From Perognathus longimembris pacificus (Eukaryota; Chordata; Mammalia; Rodentia; Heteromyidae), in the NCBI RefSeq assembly GCF_023159225.1, contig NC_063163.1, positions 108,841,885 to 108,905,884 of the forward strand: 64,000 bases of DNA. The letters are read 5' to 3'. The translations under genes and the position numbers were made by a program. Within the stretch, counting starts at the first letter, position 1, and each line of letters opens with the position of its first letter. This document shows positions 21,237 to 31,560 of the stretch, one piece after another. Below the pieces are notes generated by a model, which did not search any database, had not been told where the DNA came from, and saw only the letters and a list, made by a program, of their open reading frames with translations.

Positions 21237-21364
21237 TGTTTTGGTCAGTCATGGGGCTTGGGTGCTGTCTCTGAGCTTTTGTGCTCAAGGCTAGTGCTCT
21301 ACCACTCTGAGCCACAGAGCCACTTCCAGTTTTGAGGTGATTAATTAGAGATGAGAATCTCATG
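21237..21364 (-). mobile_element. truncated B1/Geo SINE (Geo part only)
   Basis: The Geo module and linker are present ('gcttgggtgctgtctctgag', 'aattagagatgagaatctca'), but the B1 head is missing. The copy ends exactly where an oppositely oriented copy begins. Confidence 0.8.
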
Positions 21365-21591
21365 TGCCCAGATGCTGGCGGCTCATACCTATAATCCTAG
21401 CTACTCAGAAGGCTGAGCTCTAAGGATGGCTATTCAAAGCCATCCTGGGCAAGAAAGTCTGTGAGACTTATCGCCAATTAACCACCAGGAAACCAGAAGT
21501 GGAACTGTAGCACAAGTGGCAGAATGCTAGCCTTGAGCAAAAAAGCTCAGAGACAGCATGCAGGCCCTGAGTTCAAGCCCCAGGATCAACA
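21365..21591 (+). mobile_element. B1/Geo chimeric SINE, head-to-head with the previous copy
   Basis: The full head ('gctggcggctcatacctata'), the linker ('aattaaccaccaggaaac') and the Geo module ('gcacaagtggcagaatgcta') are all present. With the copy at 21237-21364 it forms an inverted pair able to fold in RNA. Confidence 0.88.
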
Positions 21592-21950
21592 TACACACAT
21601 ATATACTTCTCTGTAAGTTTTTATTAGTTTACATACCATGATGGAACTGAAATCTCAATGCAGTCTTGATGTAATCTGATGCTCAGACTTATTTTAAAAG
21701 CAGCTTTGTATTCTAGCTCCATGTTGCCTAAAATATGCTATTACACATAATTTGACAAAGTCCCTCAAAGAGGATTATATGAAGCTGGAAATTGGTAGGG
21801 TAATTAAAGTGTGTTTTATGCCAATGAATCGCAGAATTACGGAAAGCAGAAAGGATGCGATAAAGACGTGCGAAGAGAAAGGTAATTTAGAATAAAAACA
21901 ATACCATTTACAATGATAATAAGCAGCTATCTATGTGTAAACTTAATATG
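21592..21950. other. unassigned AT-rich sequence
   Basis: No repeat is recognised. The stretch 21780-21910 ('agggtaattaaagtg', 'gataaagacgtgcg') is well balanced and free of SINEs and could be conserved non-coding DNA, which is untested. Confidence 0.3.
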
Positions 21951-21959
21951 CCCAGATCT

Positions 21960-22125
21960 ACCATGAATACTTATTCATACCTTGTCTAAATTCTCCCAAC
22001 AATCCTTTAAGACTCTTATTATTCTACTTATATAGGTGAAGACACAGAAACTCAGAGACATTACATGATCTGTCTCTGTAACCAGCTAATGGTCAGAGTC
22101 AGTGCATGCTACTACCTCTTTTCTC
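21960..22125 (-). mobile_element. MIR SINE relic
   Basis: The segment 'gtgaagacacagaaactcag' with 'agacattacatgatctgtct' and 'cagctaatggtcagagtc' follows the reverse complement of the MIR consensus in order. Confidence 0.6.
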
Positions 22126-22542
22126 CTTCTGGGAGCCCACAGAGCCTGTGGTATGTCAGGCCATGCTCTTCCATTCTATTATTGATTTGAGTCATGTTTA
22201 TTCATGACTCAGCACAGCTGAAAATGTTTCCTGCTTAGATGACCCTGCCTTCTCCAAGTTCCTTTGCTGTGTTAAGAAACCCTATGGGGGGCTCTCAGCA
22301 GGAAAAGCTTTTAGAAACCTACAAAAAAACAAACAACGGCAGCAACAACAACAAAACCGAACCAATCAACCCACAAACACAAACCTAAGTGACAGGCCAG
22401 AAAGACTCTTTTCAGTAAGAGGCTTGGATATTGCCCTGGTCAAGGGTAGATTCTCTGGGATATGTTTATAATCTTCCCCAATGATAATGTTGGAAGCAAC
22501 ATACTAATTTTGATGTTTGACTCATTTGCTCAAAAATATCAT

Positions 22543-22655
22543 ATATATACACACACATGCACACATCCTAAATATCTATATAATCCTACATATATATCTA
22601 TAGCCTATATATATCTCAGATAGATAGAAGGATGGACAGACAGACAGACAGAAGC
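22543..22655. repeat. compound AT/AC/GACA microsatellite
   Basis: TATA and CACA runs lead to imperfect TATATC units and then GATA/GACA units. Confidence 0.85.
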
Positions 22656-22732
22656 AAACCATAAGTTCCCCCAAACAGCCCCTTTGGTTAAAACAATAAC
22701 CCATTGTAGAATGGATTGAGAATTATTTCTTT

Positions 22733-23247
22733 TTTGTTAAATTTTCTTATTTTTTTATTGTCAAACTGATATACAGAGCAGTTACAGTTTCATATGTTAG
22801 GCTTTGGATACATTTCTTGTACTGTTTGTTACCTCCTCCCTCATTCCCCCCTCCTCCTCCCACTTTCCCTTTCCCCCCATGAGTTGTTCAGTAGATTGAC
22901 ACTAAACAGTTTTGCAAGTATTGCTTTTGTAATCTTTTGTCTTTTTTACCCTGTGTCTCTCGATTTTGGTATTCCCTTTCAGTTTCCTAGTTCTAATACC
23001 TGTATATACGGTTTCCAATGTATTCAGATAAGATACAGAGATAGTGCAGGTACAACCACAGAAAGAGGATACAAGAGGATCATCAACAATAGAAGCTATG
23101 GTTTCACATTGCATGTTGAAAGTAATTACAACAGTGATATAACAGTCGTTTCCATAACATGGAGTTCATTTTACTTAGCATCATCTTTTGTGTTCATAAG
23201 GGTATAGCTATTGGGCTCTTGTGATCCTCTGCTGTGACTAGCCTAAA
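22733..23247 (-). mobile_element. L1 3' end, 5'-truncated
   Basis: The reverse complement of the L1 3' UTR seen at 6960-7680 is recognised on this strand by 'ttattgtcaaactgatatac', 'acctcctccctcattcccc' and 'gggctcttgtgatcctctgc'. It is truncated at the 5' side, where it meets the SINE. Confidence 0.8.
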
Positions 23248-23460
23248 CTGGAATATGGCCTAGTGGCAAGAGTGCTTGACTCATACACATGAAGCCCTGG
23301 GTTCGATTCCCCAGCACCACATATATAGAAAATGGCCAGAAGTGGCGCTATGGATCAAGTGACAGAGTGCTAGCCTTGAGCAAAGAGAAACCAGGGACAG
23401 TGCTCAGGCCATGAGTCCAAGCCCCAGGACTGGCAACAACAACAACAACAAAAAACCAAA
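23248..23460 (+). mobile_element. IDL-Geo SINE
   Basis: The ID-like head ('ggaatatggcctagtggcaa', 'gggttcgattccccagcacc') and Geo monomer are present, with an AAC/A tail ending at the right copy of the shared duplication. Confidence 0.92.
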
Positions 23461-23749
23461 GAGAATTATTTCTTTATAATTCTGAAATTCCAGCCATATT
23501 TTCCAACCTAGGCTTTCAAAACAATAGAGCTCAAGCTTGCTCTCTTTCTACATGACAGTCCCTCATGTGTCTGAAGCTACCTTTCTTACTTTCTCTGTGT
23601 TATCTTTTCTTAAGGTTAATCAAAGTTTTGTTGTTGTGGTTGTTTCTTAATGTCTTTCTTTCATGAACGATTAAGAGGCTATTTCCTCCAGAGAGTTTTG
23701 GGGTCAGAGATAACCCCAGCCTAGTTCATTTCTGGTTTGAAAAACAAGG

Positions 23750-24010
23750 GCTGTGTGATGATAAAATACTATTTGGCCTGTTTTCTCTTCTCAAAGGCAG
23801 GCTCTAGGACGATGATAAATATTTGTCTAAACTCTGCAGCTGAGCCATATGCAAATTTGCATAATAGCACTCCAGGTGACGTGCTGCATAGTAATTAGGT
23901 GTAACTTGTAACTTGACAAAGCTGGATTTTAGTAGCACAGTGATGACTGAATGCCCTGTCAACAAGCCAGGAGCCCTCGCGTTTGCTTGTCACTTCAAAT
24001 GGCATGAAAG
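23750..24010. promoter_or_regulatory. candidate regulatory block with an octamer palindrome
   Basis: The 14-bp perfect palindrome ATGCAAATTTGCAT (23849-23862) holds two overlapping POU/Oct octamers (ATGCAAAT) in opposite orientation. A TGACG half-site ('caggtgacgtgctgcat') and 'gtaattaggtgtaac' lie within 50 bp. The stretch is free of SINEs. Enhancer function is inferred from motif content only. Confidence 0.35.
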
Positions 24011-24104
24011 AAGATGTCACAATTGAGGGTGGGAGTAAGCTGATTTATTGCATTTTTCCAAGGTCATAAAATGTGCAATTTCAAATAAAGACATGATACT
24101 GGTG

Positions 24105-24345
24105 CCATGCCAGAGACTCTTTTAAACACTGTATATATGTGAACTCATTTAATAAATCTTGGCAAAAAATTTCAAATGGATTCTATTCTTTCCCCCATCA
24201 TACAGAGAAGGCAACCGAGACAGAGAAGTTAAGACATTCTCCTAGTCTTCAAATAAGAATTAATGTTGGATCTGAAGTTTCGAGTTCAGGAGGCCTGAAT
24301 TTTGCATCAAAGCATTTGACGACTGGGTCATATTGCCTCTGTCAT
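24105..24345 (-). mobile_element. MIR SINE relic
   Basis: In order: 'gtgaactcatttaataaatc', 'catacagagaaggcaaccga', 'gacagagaagttaagac' and 'ctgggtcatattgcctct'. This is the reverse complement of MIR over most of its length. Confidence 0.6.
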
Positions 24346-26227
24346 GCTGAGATGTGAGTTTCCTTCCTTTATTATAATAGAAGCAGTAGCATATGTGTTA
24401 AGGCCCCGTGTTAGGAGGAAACTGGCAAAAGGAGAAGGAACAGATCACCTAAACTGGACAGCTTCTACTCATGCCACAACAGGTGTTTCTGGCCCAGAAC
24501 TGCCAGCATTCATCTGAAATACAACAATAATCATCTTCATTAGGGGATTAGAAAATGTGGACCACTGACTCAACTATGTCTCTTCCCCCACTCCTTTTTT
24601 TAATCCAAAGGACCATTGAGTATTCTGAGTCTTTCCCAGCTCAAGGGACCAATGTTGGCTTGTTACTTGCCAGGTAGGTCTTCATGTATGCATTTACCTT
24701 GCATCAATGTTCAGTCTTGTTTAGACTCATGGCATACCCTAGGCTAGACTCTGACTATCAGTTCACATGTCTCAGTTTCCTGAGGTCAGAGGTTACAGGC
24801 AGATGCCACTAGGCCCCACAAATGATGAGTTTGGGGGAATGTTTTGTGCCCTGATTGAAGGGAGCAGTGTACCAAGCCACAATGTTTTTTCTTCTTGGTC
24901 TCTGGTTGCAGCTGGGTGAGGAGAGAAGGTCTGGAGGCCTATTTAGCATGATTAGCCTGGCCAACATGGAGGATGGAAGATGGGAGAAATGTGGGTTCTT
25001 GATACTTTTAATTTAGAAATTTTTGTTTAAAGGAACTGCCAGCCTTATGGCTGTTTTTAAAGCACTATAAGAAATCACCACACACAGAACTTGCTGAACC
25101 AAGTAGATAGAATGGAGGACACAGTGCTGAGTGTTCTCATTCGAGCATGAAAGCTAGAGATGACACCTCTTATGTTCGAAGCTACGAAATATTTGATCCA
25201 ACTGCCAGTTGCTTCCTGTGATGCCAATTCCATTCAGACTTGGCTCTAATGTGGAGGGAAAATTCCAGTGTATAGAGGTTTTCTGCTGCTTAGAGACTCC
25301 TTCCCTAAAGCTCTCCAAGAATGAAACAAATCTTCAGAATGTGACCATCTGAGAACAAAGAGGTGGAAAACAGACTTTGCCCTGGGAGGCATTTTATGCC
25401 TATAGGCTAATAGTGGAGTCTTTTAATTTGAAGTCTTGCAGTGCTGAAAAAGTTTATCTCTGTGCCCTAAGCTAAAGCTAGTTTATGAAACAGCAGGGAA
25501 ATAGAATTATCAGAAGATAAACTTAGTAAGTTTGGCCTCAGGCCTCTCGAAAATACTCCCCCTTATTAATTACTTCAAAATGAAGTCCAGGCAGGTCTGT
25601 TTGCAAAGACTAAGTAAAGGTAGGCATGACACCAACAAGGGCACTCCTTTGGAAGGTCTTAAGGTGGAAGGCTTTAAGCCTGTGAAGAGGGAGATGGTCC
25701 CGGACAGAGAGGTCAAAGTTTATCTAGTGTGTGGGAAACTGGATTTCAGAATTAGCAATCATATCAAATCAAACATTTTAGCTGTGGTTACTAACCCATG
25801 AAATTGATTGGAAGTAAACAGACAGGACATCTGCCAGGTTTGTGTAATTCCTGTATTGAGAAAGAAATACTGATCCTGACTGAAGACAGCCCATGAAGAC
25901 AGTCCCTGAGGCCTTGCAGGCCTCACACCTAAACCAACAGGAAGTAGATTATGTACATCTGTGCATCTTTTGGAAAGTCTGATCCCCACCTTGGTCTTGA
26001 ATTTGGTCAGGGAGGATGAATTTCCAGAGAACAGAACCAGATCTACCAAAGACAGTGGCTTAAGAGCTATCTTCCCAGAGGACATAATGCAGCGCTTTAG
26101 ACAGATTGGCCAGCTAGAACTGGCCATGGCAGAGGCATCAAGTTCACAAGGTTCTTGGCTAAGTAGGTGGGTATGAGTGAGAGTCTGTGGAATTCCTCAT
26201 TCTTTCCTGTGAGGATTTTGGGTAGCT
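24346..26227. other. mostly unassigned, with a possible B1 relic at 24735-24822
   Basis: The stretch near 24780 ('ctgaggtcagaggttacagg') resembles an inverted B1 end. Open frames at 25532-25801, 25759-26127 (minus) and 25961-26176 have no recognisable domain. The rest is ordinary unique sequence. Confidence 0.3.
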
Positions 26228-26245
26228 ACCTTCTCTTATTTTTTG

Positions 26246-26450
26246 GTTTTTTTTTGGCCAGTCCTGGGCCTTGGACTCAGGGCCTGAGCACTGTCCCTGG
26301 CTTCTTCCCGCTCAAGGCTAGCACTCTGCCACTTGAGCCACAGCGCCGCTTCTGGCCGTTTTTTCTGTATATGTGGTGCTGGGGAATCGAACCTAGGGCC
26401 TCGTGTATCCGAGGCAGGCACTCTTGCCACTAGGCTATATCCCCAGCCCC
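26246..26450 (-). mobile_element. IDL-Geo SINE, young subfamily, full length
   Basis: An 18-bp perfect duplication, accttctcttattttttg, flanks it at 26228-26245 and 26451-26468. It carries 'cttcccgctcaaggc', 'cacagcgccgcttctgg' and 'cgtgtatccgaggcagg'. This is one of the best-dated recent insertions in the window. Confidence 0.95.
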
Positions 26451-26468
26451 ACCTTCTCTTATTTTTTG

Positions 26469-27318
26469 TCTCAGTATGTATTGGTGGATTATGGTTGAAT
26501 ATTTAAGCTTCTGAGTTGGAGATATAGTAACAAAGAATAAAATACTCTATCCTCTAGATGTCCAGCATCTCATACCCCTTTCAAGAAAGGGATGAATGGA
26601 TGACACCTAAGTGTGAGGCTATTGTTTTGGGCACCTCCACAGTGAATGGCATAGATAGGAATTGAGTAGCCAAAGCAGAAGATGAGAAATTTATTGAATA
26701 CCCAACATGTCTGTCTTCTCTCACTGTGGAATTTTATATTTTAATACTTCCAGTCTTTGTTTGATTTTTTTTAGTTCTTGAATCCATGTGTTTCACAGTG
26801 TCTCTCTAGCCCTAAGAGGATAAAATTTGATAACCCTAAGCCAGTGCTGGCAAAGTCATTAGATCAACTACAGGATGAGACTACACTGTGGCAAATTAGG
26901 CAACCCAGAGGACTGGCCAAGAGACTTCCAGAAAAAAGCCGTCCTTCCTGTAAAAGTGAAATGTGTAGACCAAACCCTCCTCCTACATGGCCTAGCTTCT
27001 GGAAGTTTCTATGGGAAAAGAGGCTCAGCTGCAGCATGCATCTGGCAACTCTCCCGGAACTGCAGAATGACAGGGCAGAAAGATGGGTGGAGAGTGGGTC
27101 CCAGATGACCCTGTGCAGTTGCGGCGTGAGACTGGATCTGCCTTGTGCCCAGCTTCTTCCAGAGTGAGATGATGAATGCCTGGTATTTAAGTTGCTAACT
27201 GGGCTGTTACTGAAGGCATTCAGCATCTTACTCAATGACAGAGACAAGAGGTCCTTAAAGACTAGGTATGGGGGTCTATATTTCTTTTTTGTTTAGCACC
27301 CAGTCTCTTAAGTCAAAT
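26469..27318. other. unassigned; overlapping open frames without domains
   Basis: Frames at 26778-27167 (plus) and 26864-27247 (minus) overlap on opposite strands and have no recognisable domain, which favours chance. No repeat is recognised. Confidence 0.3.
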
Positions 27319-27319
27319 A

Positions 27320-27480
27320 GACACCTGAATTTAAAGCCAGACTCTGTGTCTTAGAAGTTTAAATATGTTCCTTAATCTTCTGGTACCTCAGTTTCTTGCT
27401 CTGTAAAAATGCAGATAATAGAATGCTGCTTGACAAAATTTCTCTACATACAACAAGTATTCGATAAAAGCTTATTGTGC
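27320..27480 (+). mobile_element. MIR SINE relic
   Basis: The order 'tttaaagccagactctgtgt', 'ccttaatcttctggtacctc', 'agtttcttgctctgtaaaaa', 'gcagataatag' and 'attcgataaaagcttattg' follows the MIR consensus in sense. Confidence 0.65.
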
Positions 27481-28040
27481 TTCACTATTACTTCATTGCC
27501 AAATACTCTAGCTCAGCCAGCAGTAGAAACAAAGGTCCGTGGAGTGTACCAGAATGCTGATTTGAACGGTGTTCTCCAGCACTTGAACTAAAACACAAAT
27601 GCCTATTGCTCCTGGATTTGCTGCATCAGAAGCAGCTGCTACAGGGAAACAGGAGAAAGTTTCTTGGCCATAGTGGAAGCTTTCCAAACAAGCCCAGATC
27701 CTGCAGGCCCCAGGTAGCCCCCTTGGAATGTATGAGTCTAGCTGATCTGGCAATTGATGGAGAGAAGCTATCTGAAGAGGGATGTGGAATTACTTTCACT
27801 GTGGGAACAGACTGGTTGGCACCACTATTACTGCATCTAGTTAGACCACCCAATCATCATTGCCATTCTCTCTGCTCATGGAACTGGATATCTCTGATTC
27901 TCCAAATGGTGTGTGCCACCTATTCATGGACCACACTGGAGATTCACATCTACTCAAGGATCAGTGATGAGATGGGCACAAGAGAAGACCCAAGCTGAGA
28001 CAGAAAGGAAGGGGTAACCTTCTAAAAATATTATAAAATT
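27481..28040. other. unassigned sequence
   Basis: The open frame at 27606-27998 has no domain, with antisense frames beneath it. No repeat is recognised. Confidence 0.3.
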
Positions 28041-28268
28041 GCTGGGCACTGGTGGTCTTATGCTTATAATCCTAGCTACTCAGCTGAGATCTGAGGAATG
28101 TGGCTCAAAGTCAGCGTACACAGAAAAATCCATAAGACTCTTATTTTCAATTAACCAGCAAGAAAAATAAAAGCTGGAACTAGAAGTGTGTCTTAAGTAG
28201 TACAGCACCATCTTTGAGCCAAGTGAGTATGCAAGGCCTTGATTTCAAGCCCTAGTACCAGCACACAC
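28041..28268 (+). mobile_element. B1/Geo chimeric SINE, old
   Basis: A B1-like head ('gctgggcactggtggtctta'), the linker ('ttcaattaaccagcaag') and a diverged Geo module ending 'caagccctagtacc'. No duplication is visible. Confidence 0.8.
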
Positions 28269-28574
28269 TCAATCTATATGTATGTGTATAAAACTGGATG
28301 GCAGAGCATATTTTTATGAGGAGGATTAGTATAGATTCAATGAAAGTGACTTTGATTCAGCACAGTTCTCTGATGCTAGCTTGTACCTGACTATCAAACA
28401 TCACTTCCAGACATTTTGCAAGTCTCCAACCAGCCCTTTATCACTACCCTACATTTACTACAACAACTAGCAGACCAATTTCAGCTTCAATGACCATCTC
28501 GAGAACAACTGTACAGTAGGAGATGCATTCAGGGTGATAGTGGTGGGAAAGAGTAGATGACTGATTTCCTTCAC

Positions 28575-28720
28575 AAACATTCCAGGTCTTGCTTTGGACA
28601 AGCTATTTAATCTTAAGGAATTGTTATCTCCTCATCTTTAAACTGAGGCTATCTGTGCATGTGCCATGAGACTGTCGTGATAACCAAAACTGAGACCATT
28701 CTGTGGGCACTGCTTAGGAA
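28575..28720 (+). mobile_element. MIR SINE relic
   Basis: The order 'ggacaagctatttaatctta', 'ctcctcatctttaaactgag' and 'catgagactgtcgtgataac' follows MIR in sense. Confidence 0.5.
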
Positions 28721-29039
28721 AGGACCAAGGGAAGTGAGTTTAAAGCCCAATTTTCTTTTTTGGAGCAGCTAAAATGCTGTAGAGGTATAGGGTATACAAA
28801 GTCATGCATTACTGAATGTCAGGGCTGCATTATTTTCATATGATCATCATAGTGCACTTTAGTCAAACTTAATTCAGAGTGTCTTCCTGATGTGATCAAG
28901 AGATTCAGCAAGCACACAATGTCTAAGGCTATGGCTGGTATCAACACAGCACATTGATTTTAACAGGAGGTATGGTATTGTAAATACATAAACAAGTAAT
29001 GTCGTTTATTATTAGCAAGTCCTATGTACTCAACAAAAC
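28721..29039. other. unassigned sequence
   Basis: No repeat or coding feature is recognised. Confidence 0.3.
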
Positions 29040-29042
29040 GGT

Positions 29043-29150
29043 ATTTTTTTTTTTTGAGATTGTCTCATGATGTAGCTCAGATTAGCCTTGAACTTGTGAC
29101 CTTCCTGCCTCAGCTTCCTAAGTGCTGGGATTACTAGTGTGCAGTAGTGT
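29043..29150 (-). mobile_element. B1-type SINE
   Basis: A T run is followed by 'gagattgtctcatgatgtag', 'cagattagccttgaacttgt' and 'cctaagtgctgggattacta', the classic inverted B1 order. Here the 7SL head stands alone, without a Geo module. Confidence 0.75.
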
Positions 29151-29469
29151 ATAATGGTAGAACATTATGATGACCACAGAATGGTAGAGATTTTGAGCTA
29201 TATTATCATCTTAAGGGCCCACCATCTTACAGGCTTATGTATTTAGCCTTGTCATTGATCAAGATGTCATTTGGCTCATGACTGATTTATTCAAGCAGAG
29301 CTAAAAATGAGAGGTTGCCAGGTAACATGACTGTGATTCTAGGTGAGCATTCAAGCCTGGTTTTCCCACCACTCAGTGGGAATAAGCATAAATTATCACC
29401 TTCTTGCTTCCATCCTCTGTGTCCTCCATTTTAAGTTCTCCTTGACTAAATAAATCTTTGCAGCACTTC

Positions 29470-29540
29470 CATTCTCTCTCTCTCTCTCTCTCTGCCTCCT
29501 CCCTCTCTCCCTTCTCCTCCCTCTCCTCTCCTCTTCCTCT
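29470..29540. repeat. CT-rich tract
   Basis: Imperfect CT and CCT units lie directly beside the T tail of the following SINE. Similar CT-rich sequence resumes on its other side (29776-29810), so the SINE inserted into a pre-existing CT tract. Confidence 0.85.
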
Positions 29541-29774
29541 TTTTTTATTTTTTGTCAGTGTCCTGGTCTTGAACTCAAGGCCTGGAAGGGCACTGTCTCT
29601 GAGCTCTTTTGGTCCCTCTACCACTTTGAGTCACAGCTTCACTTCCAATTTTGAGTAGTATATTGGAGATACGAGTCTCACAGGATTTCCTGCCCTGGCT
29701 GGCTTCAAACTGCAATATTCAGATCTCAGCCTCTTGAGTAGCTAGGATTACAGGTGTGAGCCACTGGCACCCAG
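29541..29774 (-). mobile_element. B1/Geo chimeric SINE
   Basis: The Geo module ('aaggcctggaagggcactgt') and B1 head ('cagcctcttgagtagctagg', 'attacaggtgtgagccac') are present. It splits a CT-rich tract. Confidence 0.87.
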
Positions 29775-30835
29775 ATTCTCTCTCTTCTCTCCTCTTTTGT
29801 CTCTCCTGGTGAAACCCCTGAAAATGCTTTCTGTTGTGATTTGCTGAAAAATCGGGAAGCTGGTAGAGGATTTCTACCCTTACCCCTTTCTCTCATAATG
29901 GTAAATCCTCCTCACCCCCCCCCCCGCCCCCGGGGACATTGGGACTGTCCAAATCCCTATATGGAAGGGGTGAAATAGGTGCTCTGGGCGAGGGTGGAAG
30001 TCCTTTCTGGCCTAACAGTCTTGGTGAGAAGGGAGGAGTCAAAACCAGGCCCCGCCCCTCGACAAAGCCATGCACCCTTGCCAGACCAGGTCCTTTAACC
30101 CACAAGTCTGGCAGCAAAGTTTGTAAATAAGAGACTTTTAAAAATTGAGCCTAAAATAATATGAATTCTGAGTTTCCTTTGTAAGGTGTTATCAGGAGAT
30201 CTACCACCAAGCCAGGAAGAAGGATTCATTCCTGTAGCGGTTGGGGACATTGGTTTGAGAAAAATGAAACTGGTTTGTGTTTCTGTGCCACTGATAACAA
30301 GCAACAATCACCTCTATTAGAGAGAAAAAATGCTACAGTGACACACTACAATACAATCTAGGGAACTTTGTGCACTGTTACCATGGAGGGCCTTCTTTTC
30401 TTCCCTTACATATGAACAATGAGTAATAGAAATCCAGGGATAGTGTGACATCTTGTTTTTGAGCCTAATCTGTGTAAAGGCACTCAGTAAAATCTGATAA
30501 TATCAGATATCTCTAAGAATGGAGCTTACTACTCTTGCTATCAGCCACCCTGGCCTTTGCAATGCCTCCCTTTAATATCTATGAAATAGGTTACACACCA
30601 TCTCTCTTCCCCATTCCACTGCCATTTTCTCTTCTGCCTTTTGCATTTCAGGTGTGATGTTACCATTTGCAATTCATGGTAAGATAAGAACAAAACATGA
30701 ACTCCCAGAGAGGAAACAGCAGAAAACTTGGCACCTGTTGTCTATAGGAAATCTGTTCTTCAGATAAGGAGTATTTAATTATCCTTGCTCTACATTTCTC
30801 TTCTTAGATTACTTTTAAAAACTCACCTGGTTCTA
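29775..30835. other. unassigned; GC-rich patch at 29910-30060
   Basis: A run of C with one G (near 29916-29932) and a 'ggccccgcccctcg' SP1-like box (about 30048-30061) sit in a locally GC-rich patch. No transcription unit can be inferred. No repeat is recognised. Confidence 0.3.
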
Positions 30836-31560
30836 GCGGGGTGTGTGTGTGTGTGTCCTATTCATAGTCATCATGGCTTTTATAACCCCTTGGGAATTTA
30901 AATTTCCCTTTCCTAAACCTCCATTTTTGTAAACAGATCCTTGGCTTTTACATCATTGCCAGGTTCTAGCTAAGGGTAATACTTCATTTTAATAAACTTT
31001 AATTGCTACATTAATCCAGTTCATTATCCGTGTGCATTGCCATTTACTGCTCTTTTAAAAATCTTTCCAGTGGAGCCTGTGTACACAGCCTGTAAACAAA
31101 GGCAGCTGTGGAATTTGCTCGGACTATTACCATTTGGGATATGCCATCCAGCTCTCGTTCCCAAATTAATTAGAGCAGATGAAACTGATTACTTTACAAT
31201 CGACAGAGCTGGTGTCGGTGTGATAGGATACAAAAAGTAGATCATTTTACTCTCAGAACAACCTGTCTACCTCACCCTCATAAATGTGCTTTCCAGGTCT
31301 GGGAACGATCAATTATTCATAGCCAATTGTTTCCAGGGGATGATAGATCAAGTCCTGATAATATCACTCACATTAGAAATTCTCTTTCTCCTCCATGGAG
31401 CAACTTTAATCAGACATTAGGGATAGAGATTGCCAGGCAATTCTGTTTGGTTTTAAGCACCATCCAAGCTAGAAGCTACTGTATGCATGCCTACCTTCGG
31501 GAGCAAGAACAGCAAATTTGTCTACTGAAGGTCAGTAAGGACAACTAACTTTCTTAAAAG
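30836..31560. promoter_or_regulatory. candidate distal enhancer, dense factor sites
   Basis: An AT-rich, SINE-free stretch. At 31091-31108 a forkhead site TGTAAACA, a SOX/TCF-type ACAAAGG and an E-box CAGCTG overlap or abut within 18 bp. TAAT-type homeodomain sites flank it ('tttaattgctacattaatcc' near 31000, TTAATTA at 31166-31172). The frame at 31037-31240 is open but has no domain. This combination is typical of developmental enhancers; activity is inferred. Confidence 0.4.

Larger units (their letters stand above)
22718..23475. mobile_element. composite insertion: L1(-) joined to SINE(+) in one target-site duplication
   Basis: The perfect 15-bp sequence gagaattatttcttt occurs at 22718-22732 and 23461-23475. 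Just inside the left copy is the inverted 3' end of an L1, with its T-rich tail outward. Just inside the right copy is the A-rich tail of a plus-strand IDL-Geo SINE. The two meet head to head near 23247 with no second duplication between them. The arrangement fits target-primed reverse transcription of two RNAs from the two ends of one break. Confidence 0.75.

Noticed and set aside
26778..27247. Overlapping frames of 129 and 127 residues on opposite strands
   Set aside because: No domain on either strand. Long frames antisense to each other without homology point to chance.
29880..30065. CpG-island promoter at the GC-rich patch
   Set aside because: Short, dominated by a C homopolymer and a single SP1-like box, with no downstream exon or transcript evidence.
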